Below, one piece after another: positions 9,313 to 19,185 of a stretch of DNA of 26,871 bases. Made by a program: the position numbers and the translations under genes. The DNA lies in NCBI GenBank assembly GCA_003427395.1, contig BFEA01000497.1:653621-680491 (forward strand), read 5' to 3'. Positions within the stretch are counted from its first letter, which is position 1. Every line of letters begins with the position of its first letter. Source of the stretch: Chara braunii (Eukaryota > Streptophyta > Charophyceae > Charales > Characeae). The notes beneath the pieces were generated by a model that did no database searches, was not told where the DNA came from, and was given only the letters and a program-made list of their open reading frames with translations.

Positions 9313-9540
9313 GAGTAGCATCTGCTCCTACTGAGTTGGAGGGCTGGTAAGGCGCCTACAACCCCTTTCAGCCCCCTGACTCACAAGGCAGAGGATAACT
9401 CTTCTTTGACTCGTCACCCAGAACACCCTGATGAAGTCTTGTGTTCTATCACGCCGGGTGATTCCCTTGATGAACTTGGTTGCGAACTCATAACGTTAAG
9501 AAGTTTAAGGGCTAAGAAAGCTTAGTCTAAGGGTGAACAA

Positions 9541-9900
9541 ATGATCGCAGACATAGAGATTGCGCGCACCTGCGTGGTTGCATTGTTAGATCCTGGGTCT
9601 ACGTGGTCCTATATCTCAGAAAAGGCAATTTGTAAGTTGCATCTGGGAATGAAAGTGCAAGACCTTTCAAAACCTATCACGTCTATGCTTGCAGATAAGA
9701 GCATGATCACCGTCTCCCAGTTTGTTGATCGTGTGAAGTGTTATTTCATAACTAAGGAAGGAAAATGAATATTGCATGAAGTAATTTTCCTCGTAGAAAA
9801 AAATTTGCCTTTTGATATGATTCTGGGAACGGATTGGCACGAGGAGGCCAACCCAAAAGTCAAGTTGGAAGCCAATATTGTTAAATTAAAGGATGCAAAT
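9541..9900 (+). pseudogene. Element 1 aspartic protease, altered active site
   Basis: A retropepsin-like protease that would cut the Gag-Pol polyprotein as a dimer. The active-site region reads LLDPGSTWSYIS, with DPG at 9589-9597 where the family has D-S/T-G, so Ser/Thr is replaced by Pro. About 75 codons later MILGTDW matches the second conserved hydrophobic-Gly motif. An in-frame TGA at 9766-9768 splits it. A linker with a likely pol N-terminus (about 9420-9540) precedes it. The change plus the stop predict no activity. Confidence 0.85.
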
Positions 9901-10044
9901 CCAAAATTGAATCGATTAAATTTTTTCACATTGTTTTTTCGGTGCATGAGTCTACCTGCCTTTCGAAGTATGGTCACGAAAAAGAAGTTGGCACATGATG
10001 TAATGATGGTACTTGTCAAACGAGTAGGTGAATGTTCTTCGTCC

Positions 10045-10819
10045 TGTTTTCCTTTTATTGATCAACTACTCGATGAATATAAGGATTTGCAGACTGAACC
10101 AATGAGAGTAGCTGACCGTGTTATAAAGCACACCATTGAAATCATTCCCGGAAGTAAGATTCCCAATGGAATTATAATAGTTGAAAAAACAACTGCAAGA
10201 ACTTACAGAAAAATGATGGATTCAACCAAGTTCCTCTCCCTATGGTGCCCCTGTCTTATTCATGCCCAAAAAGGAAGGAGAACTTAGGCTTTGCATTGAC
10301 TACTGAGGATTGAATTCTGTAGCTATAAAGAATATGGAACCCCTTCCTCACATTGACGACTTCCTTGACCAGCTGCAGGGGTGCAAGTACTTCAACAAGA
10401 TTGATCTGAAGTCAGAATACTACCAGATTGAGGTGGCATTTGAGGATCAACACAAGACCGCCTTCCGAACCAGGTATGGACACTCCGAGTTTATGGTTAT
10501 GCCTTTCAAACTGACTAATGCACCAACGACTTTTCAAAGGTCAATGAATGAATTGTTTCGACAGTGGCTAGATCAATTCGTAGTAGTGTATCGCAACGGT
10601 ATCCACGTCTACAGCAAGACGTTGGAAGACCATGAAAAACACCTGCGAATGGTTCTAGAAAAAGTAAGAGAAGACAACTATAAGTTAAATTCCAAGACTA
10701 TCACTGAACTGCGATCCTTCTTAGGACTTGCTAGCTATTATAGGAAGTTTGTGAGGAACTTCCTTCTTATAGTTGCACCTATGAGAAGATTATTGAATAG
10801 AGAGAAACCTTGGTTATGA
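10045..10819 (+). pseudogene. Element 1 reverse transcriptase, YxDD lost
   Basis: RT would copy element RNA to DNA. The N-terminal part (DEYKDLQTEP and following) reads in frame 1, then shifts to frame 2 by 10238 with SPYGAPVLFMPKKEGELRL. A TGA at 10304 replaces the conserved Arg of the DYRGLN motif. The first catalytic Asp is present in NKIDL (10403-10405), but the YxDD box reads YRNG at 10589-10600, removing both other catalytic Asp. About 40 residues that normally lie before TITELRSFLGL are missing in frame near 10690. A TGA at 10817 sits where a Trp is expected. Confidence 0.92.
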
Positions 10820-11260
10820 GATAAAAATTGTGAGTCTGCATTCAAGAAATCGCAGCATACGCTAACTCACTACCCTGTTTTGGAAATTGATGACCCGTCA
10901 CTCCCTTTCATTATGACAAATTATGCCAACCAGTTTGGGATTGGGGTCGTGCTACAACAGGATGATGGGAAGGGATAGACCTATAGAGTTTATGTGTAAA
11001 CACTTTCCATCTGATAAGGTAGCTAACTCCATCTACGAAAGGGGACTGTATGCCTTGGTGGAAGCACTAGACACGTGGAAATACTACTTGCTTGGAAGGC
11101 ATTTCCCGCTCTATTTTTATCATTCGACCGTGAAATGGATTAAGTCGCAACAAGTTAGTGAGATGGTATGCATTCATCGACAAGTTTGACTTTGAATTGA
11201 AAACAATTAAGGGTAAGTCCAACGTGGTTGTTGATGCTTTGTCCCGACGTCCCGATGTCT
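10820..11260 (+). pseudogene. Element 1 RNase H, catalytic acids substituted
   Basis: This domain would degrade the RNA strand during cDNA synthesis. The TDAS-type motif reads TNYANQ (Asp to Asn at 10919-10921). A TAG at 10976 and a frame change follow, then SIYERGLYALVEALDTW, where the catalytic Glu position is Gly (11043-11045), and LYFYHSTVKWIK, where the Asp position is Tyr (11118-11120). The tail SNVVVDALSRRPD is reached after another frame change, around 11215-11256. The residue assignments rest on family alignment from memory. Confidence 0.85.
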
Positions 11261-11297
11261 TCGGTACTATTGTTCCTACCTTGACATCAGGACAGAG

Positions 11298-12200
11298 TTG
11301 AAGGATAAAGTCCAACAAGGGTATGTTAGGGATCCTATATGGAGTCCTATCATTCAAACCCTACAAAAAAATCATGAAATCTTGCCTAAGTATCGAATGA
11401 CTAATGATATACTATTCTTTATTGACAAAACCGAAGACATAATCTCCATTCCACATAGAGAAGATATCAAAAGCTTGGTTATTGGGGAATGCCATGATAC
11501 AAAAGGTCACTTCGGATTTAAAAAGACGTTTGCTAATGCTAGAGGACTTCTTGAATGGAAAGGAATGAAAGAGGATGTGCTAACCTATGTGCGAACTGGT
11601 CTTGTTTGCCAAAGTAACAAGCCTTCTCATGAGAATCTGTTGGGACTGTTACGACCACTACCTATTCCAAGCGAGCCACGTGAGTCTATCTCGATTGACT
11701 TTAAGAGTCTCACAAAGAGTCGGAATCGAAACAGTCAGGTAATGGTTATTGTTGATTGATTCTCTAGGTATGCTACCAGTTTAAGCAAGAACGAAACTTG
11801 CCATCCAGACGTTCCAGATGCGACGGGTTTCGAAATACGAATTTTCAAAAACCATCGTCCCTGATCGGGATGTACGGTTCATTGGCCAGCAGTGGCAAAA
11901 GTTGATGGAGGCTTAAGGCACCGGATTGACCATGCCCTCTGTGAGGCACCTTGAAACGAATGGGCAAACTGGAGAGCTGAACCGTTTATGCCAACAACTT
12001 TTGTGAATGTATATACAATCAGATCATATTGATTGGAATGAGAACTTGCCAAAGATGGCAAGGTGCATACAACAACAGTGTTCACACAGTAACAAGTCGA
12101 ACACTTAACGCACTACATAAAGGCTGGAAGCCGAGACGTCCCATTGATGCTTTGACCAGGGATCAAGTCCAACGGCTAACCCGGGGAACGCAATAATTTG
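11298..12200 (+). pseudogene. Element 1 integrase core, catalytic Glu lost
   Basis: Integrase would insert the cDNA into chromatin. The N-terminal zinc-binding block reads CHDTKGHFGFKKT, then GLVCQ, where the first Cys of CxxC is Gly. The first core Asp lies in SISIDF. TGA at 11757 replaces Arg of the VDRFS motif. After a frame change near 11840, PDRDVRF supplies the second Asp (11863-11865). NGQTGELNR has Gly (11971-11973) exactly 35 residues further, where the DD35E Glu belongs. More stops follow at 11914 and 12004. GWKPRRPIDAL near 12122-12155 ends the core. Confidence 0.9.
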
Positions 12201-12254
12201 CAATTTTGTACGAACAAAACATATTGAAAGAACGGGAAAATATTCAAAAAAGGT

Positions 12255-12744
12255 CAATTGCAGATCATTGAACAGGCCAATAAGCAGCGTCGACCATCAC
12301 AGTTCCAAGAAGGAGACCTAGTCTGGGTAAAGTCTAAAGAATTTTCCTTAGAAGAAAATGTGTCACAAAAATTGTTGCCTGTTTATTACGGACCCTTGAA
12401 AGTTCTGAAAGTGATTGGGGACACAAATAGACCTTCCTATAGAATTGATGTACCTCCTCACCTCAAAACATATCCCGTCTCTCACGCTTCCAAACTGCTA
12501 CCCTATGTCGAAGGTCACGAGTTTCCTAATCGGCCCTCCATGATTCCTCCCCTTATGAATGGAGGCTATGAAGTTGAACGACTCATGGAGCATGGATATT
12601 TCTTTACAAGTAGCAGAGGAAGACCGCAGGTAAAGCTCAAATCACAACCTATCACAAGCAAGATGGCTTTCTAAGAAAGAACTTCTACCTATTGCACCTG
12701 ATATAGTCGTTGCATATGAGCGCGAGTTAAGAGAAAGAGCCTAA
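12255..12744 (+). pseudogene. Element 1 integrase C-terminus and broken chromodomain
   Basis: An open stretch to 12674 carries a basic N-part, EGDLVWV, then YYGPLKVLKVIG, a GPY/F module, and HASKLLPYV. GYEVERLMEHGYF begins a chromodomain, the methyl-histone reader that directs chromovirus insertion. A frame change near 12620-12675 disrupts its centre, and the final helix reappears as APDIVVAYERELRERA ending at TAA 12742-12744. This end was chosen because it matches the usual chromovirus pol terminus. Confidence 0.85.
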
Positions 12745-13840
12745 AAGTAATAGTTTCTGCAATGGAACTTGAAATCGGGCCTGATCGAATGTAATAACTC
12801 AATGTTAAATATGCCATAGTCTTGAGCCACACGTCAACACTTGGGTCTAAGGGTCGTAACAGCGGCTAAAGGCCACGCCCAAGTCATAAGAAATTGCCTG
12901 ATACGAGGCTTGTTGTTGTGGGTACCTGAAGAACGACGCTGAACCACACAAACGGGGCCAACCTTTAATTTTCTATTATATTGAAGTGAGCCAAGTACTC
13001 AATAAGTTCAACCGTGCGTACGTCAATGAACATTCACATGACAGTTCACGCGTGATAAGCCAAATCGAGATCCAATCAACACGTGAAGATGTCGTTTCCA
13101 ATATATTTATCAATATACAAGAATGTTTGTCTCTAGCGGCTCTGTCGCACACACACGCACAATTGATCTCAACCAGATAGCACATATGTCTTCTCCCCTC
13201 TCCTCTATCTCTCTGATTTGACTCGCTCTGCCTCACTCTCTCTCTTCTCTCTCTCTCTGGATACACCCACTCAGGTAGCTTACACCTTGGCGGCTATGGC
13301 CGCCATCCTCCTGCTCTACCATTAGCCTAGCTATGGAGTATCTCTCAAGCGCCCTCTTCTTCTTCGAGCGCACAATGCCCAAGTTGCCTTAACGCACAAG
13401 CAGTAGTAGCGCTTCCGCATCTCGCAATTGAACAAGTGATGAGCCGCTGCATTGTAGCAGTTAAATATGAGACTTTGGCTTGGCTTGGCTTGGCTTGCTT
13501 CAGATCGTTACGGGTTGGCCGCGGCCTGTCTGCTGCAAACATTTTGTCAGTCCGACAGCCTCGGGACTTTCCTAGGACATGCTGCAAATTTGGACGTGGG
13601 ACTATCGGACTGGACCTTCTGGACTTTTCTTGTCGGGTACTTGACGGACTCCTACGAACCTACGACGCTTCGGTACCGGCACCTACCGACCTACGACGCT
13701 TCGGCCTCTAGACCCTGCGGCCTACCCTACAAGACGGCCCTGGGACTTGGGACTTGTCAGGACCCAAAACTGGGTATCTACAGCGTGAATCCTTTCAATA
13801 TTGTCTATCTATACTTTTTTGTTATGGATGGTTTGTTATA
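12745..13840. other. Non-coding stretch after element 1
   Basis: This probably contains the 3' LTR of element 1, but its ends are not recognisable and no matching 5' copy was seen. It includes 12935-12964 (shared with 2132-2161), a pyrimidine-rich CT tract at about 13190-13262, four TTGGC units at 13475-13494, and a 16-bp direct repeat ACCTACGACGCTTCGG at 13658-13673 and 13689-13704. Confidence 0.55.
12935..12964 (+). repeat. Second copy of the 30-bp motif at 2132
   Basis: It matches 2132-2161 at about 25 of 30 positions in the same orientation and lies about 190 bp after the end of element 1 pol. It may be a piece of a shared LTR. Confidence 0.35.
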
Positions 13841-14789
13841 ATTGTGGAGGAAATGAGAGAGAGAGAACCTGGGGTGCTTTAAAACACACACACATGAGAG
13901 GCACAGTAAAAGGGGAGCTGCAAGAACAAATAAAAGGGGTACCCCAAAGAAAGTAAAAGTGAATACAGTTAAGAAAGGGATTTAAAGGATGTTGGGACGA
14001 TGTCGGGACCTGTGGGTCCCGGGACAGGTTCTGACCCTTGAGAGATGGTATACGACAGAATTGTGCACAACACAGAGAATCGGAGGCAAGGGAGATAGGA
14101 AGGATTAAAGGCTAAGGCATAAGTGTCGGCGCCTAGGGGCGTGGAGAATGCCTTGGGCCGCCGGAACCATTGGACCCATAAGAGATTAGTAGAATAGCAA
14201 GTCCTTCTCAAAGGAAGAACCACCGGAAAAAAATAAATAATACCCTAGGTTGCGCGCCGCAGGAAGAAAGGAATCAAGGAAACCGAGAAAATAGTGTCAG
14301 GGCTCCGACATATGGGAATGTAGCCCGGAGCCAAGAGGGTCACCGGAATGAGAAGGGCCAAAGGGCCATAAGCCAAGTAAAAGGCCGCGATCGGAAAGAC
14401 CGGCGTGCGTGGGACATGGGAAGAAAACAAAAAGCGGGGTTTCCATGAGGCGGAAAACGCCAAGAGGGATCAGGACAGCGCGAGGGAAAGTGTCGGGGAC
14501 CATATGAAACCAAGTAAAAATAATGGCATTTTGGGCGAAGTACCGGTGGGATCACAGGCGGGACAAGTGTCTGGGACTAGCGCAGAATAAATAGCGGGGA
14601 CTTGTGATGCCCCAAGGGAAAGTTGTGGAGGACCATGGGAAAAATATATCCAAAGCAGGATGTGCCGTCAAAATTAAGATTTAAACGACCGAGAATATTA
14701 GCGCCACTAGTGCAAGCACTAGTGGAGGCAAACGGGAGGGCCAAAGGAGACAAGAAAACAAAAAAGAGCAAGGAGGGACTCGTGGCAGC

Positions 14790-14809
14790 AATCCGAAATA
14801 TCTTGGATT
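14790..14809. repeat. Palindromic motif, AATCCG stem
   Basis: AATCCG pairs with TGGATT (one G-T wobble) around AAATATCT. It lies in copy A at the same relative place as 15979-15998 in copy B. Confidence 0.5.
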
Positions 14810-14951
14810 AGCCACCTTGAAGAAAATGGAGCCTAGAGAGGCTCCATGTGAAAAACAGGTTTCCGGGGGAAAAATCGGAGCAAAAGGGGCCACAGTTTGA
14901 AAGAGAGAGAGGCAAAAGGAGGCTCCCATGGGCATGAGGAAACCTCAATTT

Positions 14952-14973
14952 CAGTTCGAGAAATAACGGACTG
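14952..14973. repeat. Palindromic motif, CAGTTCG/CGGACTG
   Basis: The 7-bp stem, with one G-T wobble, surrounds the loop AGAAATAA. The same unit recurs at 15525-15548 with a perfect stem. Confidence 0.6.
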
Positions 14974-15524
14974 CACCTTGGGCATGGGAAGGTCCAAAAC
15001 TAAGAGGAAGGACCTAGAAAAGGCCTTAACAGCTAGTTGACACTGGATATGCTAGAAAAAAAAAGAAAAAGCAAAGAAAAAGTTGGGGAAAAAAACAAGA
15101 GGAGTAAGAGGGAATGAGTGAATTGGCCGTCGGTAGGGACTGGCACAAGTAGGGTCTGGCAGGTCCCTACTGTTCGAAAATGGAAAAAAAAAATTGGAAA
15201 AGTAAAGAGAAAATAAAAGAAAAGAGAAAGAGGCCTTAACGGTAAAAAACGGTCACTTGGGGAGATGCATCCGTGACCAAATACGTCTTGGGATATGGCG
15301 GTTGCAAAGTATCTTGATTTTATATTGAATTTGCAGAGAAAATCAAGAAAAATCAAGGCCCCATGCAACCGAGATGCAACGGATTGCATGGGGAAGGGAA
15401 ACACATGTTTTAGGTGTATCCGGAGGCAATATTGAGTCTGGATGCACTTGGAAGTTAGCCGTTACATTTTGTTTCAGTTGGAGGCATGTTGTGGGGCCAT
15501 GAGGCTAGAGAAAAGGCCATTATG

Positions 15525-15548
15525 GCAGTCCGAGAAATAACGGACTGC
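15525..15548. repeat. Perfect 8-bp inverted repeat
   Basis: GCAGTCCG (15525-15532) pairs with CGGACTGC (15541-15548) around AGAAATAA. The loop is identical to the motif at 14952. Confidence 0.75.
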
Positions 15549-15809
15549 ATGGGGGTGCCTAGGCCAAAAGAAAAAGGGCCTTGAAAGAGTGTCTTGGGCT
15601 TGGGCAAATAAAGACGGTAATGGGGGCCGCGAGATGGTGGATCTTGTGGCCTAGAATATTCGCGGCACTTGAGGCCCATGGGAAGAAGAAATTAGGGCTG
15701 CCGGGGACAAGGAATCCCAAATAAAAATGGGACGTCACCGGGAATGATGTCGTGCGCCGGCTGGACCACCACTGAGACCAAAAAATGGAACTGGCATTAG
15801 AAAATGGCG

Positions 15810-16375
15810 GGGACTTGAGTGGTCCCAATGAAACCATGAGCTAGCAAAGAGACGACTGTACAAGTAAGAAGCGCCGTCTAAGATTAAGATCTTGACGGTG
15901 GAAAATATTAGTCACTTTGAGTGCAAAACTGAAAGGGGCAAAAATGAGATAAAAATGGTGAAGGAGGGACTGCCCAGCAATCCAAGATATCTCGGACTAG
16001 CAAGGCACAAGAAAATAGAGCCTCAATGGGCTCCATGCAGAAAATAAGCTGCCAAAGAAAAATTGGAGCACAAGGGGGCTCAAAAATGAAAAAAACGGAG
16101 GCAAACGGGATCGCCTATGAGCATGGGGGCTCATTATTGCAATCCAAGTTGCAACGGCCAACTGTTGGGCATGAATCTGGCCATGAATGGGAATCTAAGG
16201 CCTAGAAAGAGGGTGCACAACTGCTTGACACTTGTCACAGTAGAAGTAAAAGAAAAAGAGAGAAAAATGGGAGAAAAAGGAAGGAGGATGAGACAAAATG
16301 GGAGAAAAGAGTGGAGGAGAATGTGCCGGCTAGTTTGGGACTGGCACAGTAGGGACTGGCAGGTCCCTACCGTGA
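15810..16375. repeat. Copy B of the diverged direct duplication
   Basis: Copy B aligns with 14590-15170. It ends with a perfect 8-bp inverted repeat GTAGGGAC/GTCCCTAC at 16349-16356 and 16363-16370, whose copy A equivalent has one base changed. The identity of the duplicated unit, whether LTR-like or satellite-like, is unknown. Confidence 0.65.
15979..15998. repeat. Near-palindrome in copy B
   Basis: AATCCAAGATATCTCGGACT differs by two bases from a perfect 20-bp palindrome. The counterpart at 14790 also differs from that palindrome, but at other positions, which suggests a common palindromic ancestor. Confidence 0.45.
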
Positions 16376-16381
16376 CCTCAT

Positions 16382-16444
16382 CCCTCCAGATTTTGTGGAG
16401 GGCAATCCGGATTGCAGAGATAATGCCCTTGGGGCATTATCTCT
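16382..16444. repeat. Three abutting palindromes
   Basis: CCCTCCA/TGGAGGG (stem 16382-16388 and 16396-16402) is followed directly by the perfect palindrome GCAATCCGGATTGC (16402-16415). AGAGATAATGCCC/GGGCATTATCTCT (16416-16428 and 16432-16444) then follows with a 3-nt loop. The last could form a very stable hairpin in RNA or single-stranded DNA. No T-run follows, and the context is eukaryotic, so it is not a bacterial-type terminator. Confidence 0.85.
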
Positions 16445-16445
16445 A

Positions 16446-17369
16446 CAATATCTGAATTGCAAGGAAGATGAGCAATAGCGAACTTGAGCAATCAAACCAC
16501 ATCATACATATGAGTCCAGATAGTCGTGGCCTCGAACGAACCGCAGAATTGCATCACGAGATTCACCAAATAAGAACACACCAAGCGTTCATAATTGACA
16601 ATGCTGAAATAGTCCCATCATCATCAACGAAGAACCAGAGTTGATATCCTATCTGGCGCTCGGCGCCCAGACTACATGTGGCAGATCCTATCTAGCCTAT
16701 ACTACAATGCTGAAAGATGACGTCAACAACTTTCCCGAAGTACGAGCATACAGCGACCAATGCCGCACGCTTCCAACACCAGGTATGTCTCTCGCCTCAC
16801 TCACAACCTCGTTCCCCAACACACAGATGCCACTAGCACCCAAGGACCACCCTGCGCCACACCCAGCTCACAGCAGCGCAGCTCGGCTATGGGTGCCTGC
16901 TCCTTTCCTGCTCGCCCGTGAGCGCATAGGCGCCAACCAGCAATTAGCACAGCGGCAGCGCTTGCGCAACATGCAGCCAGCACCCGAATGGCGAATCCGG
17001 AGGCAGGCCCTTTGCTATATCGAAGTGGCCTGCCTGCGTCCAGTCCCAGGAAGCTTCCAGTAGGCCCCGGTAGCCTAAGGCCCAGCACGAACGAGAACAG
17101 GCCTTGGGCCTGAGTTGGTTGCATGCGCCCAACTGCCTTTGGCCTGTGTTCGGCCCAGTACCCGTATCCAGCCCAGGGACTGCTTTCCATACATTCACAC
17201 GGGCGGCCCAGGGCCTGGGTTCTCTCAACCAACTGGCGTTGCGCAACTGCGTGAATTTCCTTGAGTTGCGTGGTGACCAACACAGAGCCCTGAGGGCCTC
17301 GTCGAGCCTGCCTTCACTTAGGGCGGCCGACTTGCTTCAAGATGGGCCATAAAGGGGCTCATAGAGGCA
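16446..17369. other. Region before element 2; no gag found
   Basis: Gag of element 2 would be expected here, yet no capsid motif or CCHC knuckle is visible in any frame. 16985-17350 is dense in AGGCC, GGCCTG and GGCCCAG blocks like those at 740-1030. An imperfect inverted repeat TCTGGCGC/GCGCCCAGA lies near 16652-16671. The open frames at 16641-17063 (plus) and 16801-17283 (minus) have no recognisable domain. Confidence 0.5.
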
Positions 17370-17850
17370 TTGGCCTCGCATTCCCTCCTCCTTAGCTTCA
17401 ACAGTCCTCTGATCGTCTGCCCCTCCGCAGACCACCGTCTCCCCTCCTACCCCTCCGTGGCTACCGACGTGTTGAGCCATTCGCTCAGCCCGTTGCAGCG
17501 AGCACCTTGCGACTCCATGAGGGTGTACTCAGCGCTGTGGGATTCCGGTTTTCAGGGCAACTTCATTCACCCACGTGTGGTGAAAGAAGCCCGCTTACCC
17601 ACGACAGGGTCTCCGACTCCCATCTCCGTCACCCTAGGAGATTACAAGATCCAGCGCTTCTTCGATCAGACGGTCACCGACCTCCCTTCTTCCTCACTCT
17701 CGAGCCGACTGATCGTCCCCCGGCGTCTCGTCGCCACCGCTCCTCTGCATATTTCGATGTGATGGAGACGGGGTACGATTTCATTCTCGGTACTCCATTG
17801 TCTCGTCGGTTCCGGAGCACCGAGGCCGATTGGGTGACCAACACTCTCGT
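17370..17850 (+). pseudogene. Element 2 aspartic protease
   Basis: Frame 3 reads ALWDSGFQGNFIHPRVV with the catalytic D-S-G at 17541-17549, typical of retroelement retropepsins. A single-base frame change near 17745-17760 moves the reading to frame 2. There FDVMETGYDFILGTPLSRRF supplies the second conserved motif. The upstream Ser/Pro-rich part to 17370 has no clear start and may be the gag-pol linker. Confidence 0.85.
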
Positions 17851-18189
17851 TCTAAAAAAGAAGTGTGGACAGACGTATCGCGTACCTTTTATAGGTACCA
17901 CCACAACACCACGCCTTGATTCTCCTCCCTCGGAGCCTTCCTTGCCCACACCATCTCCTAGTATCACCGTCACCTCGCCTCGGCAGTTCGCCTACTTTAT
18001 CCGACAGGACGACGTCATTTTCTTTACGGTGAACGTTACGGATCTCTTGCACTATGATCCACCCTGTCCAGACGCCGAGCTCATCTCTCTGGAGCCAGAT
18101 CCTCCTTCTATCTCTATGACTTCCATCTCTACTTCCCTCCCTCCGCCGTCCGTCGAGTCCACCCCGCTGTTGCTCGTTGACACTTACGC

Positions 18190-19185
18190 TGAGGAACTCA
18201 CACGCTATACGCCCGACCTGGAGCTTGCAGTTCGTGACCTCATTCGAGAGTACCACGACGTTTTCCCATCGTCGTTCTCGTACGTCGGCATTCCACCAAT
18301 GTGTGACGTCGAGCACTCCATCCAGCTTGTGCTTGACTATCGTGTTCACCACCACGCACCCTACAGACTCTCGATCCCCGAGGCCACTGAACTCGAGCGT
18401 CAGCTTCAGGAGCTCCTGAGACTGGGTTTCATTAAACCCAGCAACTCCCCAGGGGGTGCACCCATCCTCTTTGCGCGCGAAGCGGATGGAACTCTCCGTC
18501 TCGGCATCGACTATCGCGGTCTCAACCGCTACACGGTTAAGAACAGCTACCCCATGCCTCGTTCCAACAAGCTGTTCGATCGCCTAGCAGGCAACCGCTT
18601 CTTTACAATCAGATCCGCATCACTGCAGCGCACCAGCCGAAGACAGCGTTCCGATCGCGCTTCGGCCACTATGAGTTTACGGTGATGCTATTCGGCCTCA
18701 CCAACGCACCTGCTACCTTCCAGAGGGCGATGAACGACATCTTCAGGGACATCCTGGAGCAGTACGTTCTCGTCTACCTCGACGACTTCCTGGTCTACAG
18801 GCGTACCCTTGAGGAGCATCTCAGACACCTCCGCGGCGTCCTTGACCGCTTGCGCAGACATGGCTTCTACGCCAAGCTGAGCAAGTGCCACTTTACCCAG
18901 CACAAAGCGGATTTCTTAGGACACTATGCGTTTGAACAGGGTCTCCACATGGACGAGGCAAAGATTACTGCTATTGCGGAGTGGCCCGTCCCCACATCCG
19001 CCAAGCAGCTTCGCAGCCTCCTAGGCCTTACTAGCTACTATAGTAATTTCATCCAGGGATACGCTAGGTATTACGTCCTTACCCCCACCCTCCTCCCGAA
19101 GAACCCGCCATGGGCTTGGACACCCCTCCACGAGGATGGCTTCCACGCCCTCAAGAAGGCGGTGACATGTGCACCGGTTCTTCAC
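18190..19185 (+). pseudogene. Element 2 reverse transcriptase, first Asp deleted
   Basis: RT reads in frame 2 through IREYHDVFPSSF, LELLRLGF-like and GTLRLGIDYRGLNRYTVKN up to NRFFT at about 18605. It resumes in frame 1 with NQIRITAAHQPKTAFRSRF. The block between, normally KIDLRSGYY-like and carrying the first catalytic Asp, is missing, about nine codons with a frame change. The YLDD box is intact at 18775-18786. Connection motifs TSAKQLRSLLGLTSYYSNF are present. Without the first Asp the palm cannot coordinate both metals, so the enzyme is predicted inactive. Confidence 0.93.

Larger units (their letters stand above)
8525..12744 (+). mobile_element. Element 1: decayed Ty3/Gypsy chromovirus, internal region
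   Basis: Gag, protease, RT, RNase H, integrase and a chromodomain remnant occur in the canonical Ty3/Gypsy order on the plus strand. Integrase after RNase H excludes Ty1/Copia, and the C-terminal chromodomain points to a chromovirus. About 4.2 kb of internal sequence survives, with at least nine in-frame stops, at least five frame changes and an in-frame deletion between RT and RNase H. LTRs could not be placed. It is predicted to be non-autonomous and immobile. Base composition is AT-richer than element 2, fitting a different family or longer decay. Confidence 0.93.
14590..15170. repeat. Copy A of a diverged direct duplication
   Basis: Copy A aligns in order with 15810-16375. Shared landmarks include GCGGGGACTTG, AAGATT..GA then GAATATTAG or GAAAATATTAG, AAGGAGGGACT, GCAATCC..ATAT, GGAGCCT..GGCTCCATG, and GGGACTGGCACA followed by CTGGCAGGTCCCTAC. 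The offset is about 1.0-1.2 kb. Identity looks near 60-70% by eye. The strand is purine-rich, with no convincing coding frame. Confidence 0.7.

Noticed and set aside
16416-16444. Intrinsic (rho-independent) terminator
   Set aside because: The hairpin is strong, but no T-run follows and the surrounding sequence is eukaryotic.
16801-17283. Minus-strand 160-residue frame
   Set aside because: It lies in GGCC-rich low-complexity sequence that keeps frames open, and no domain is recognisable.
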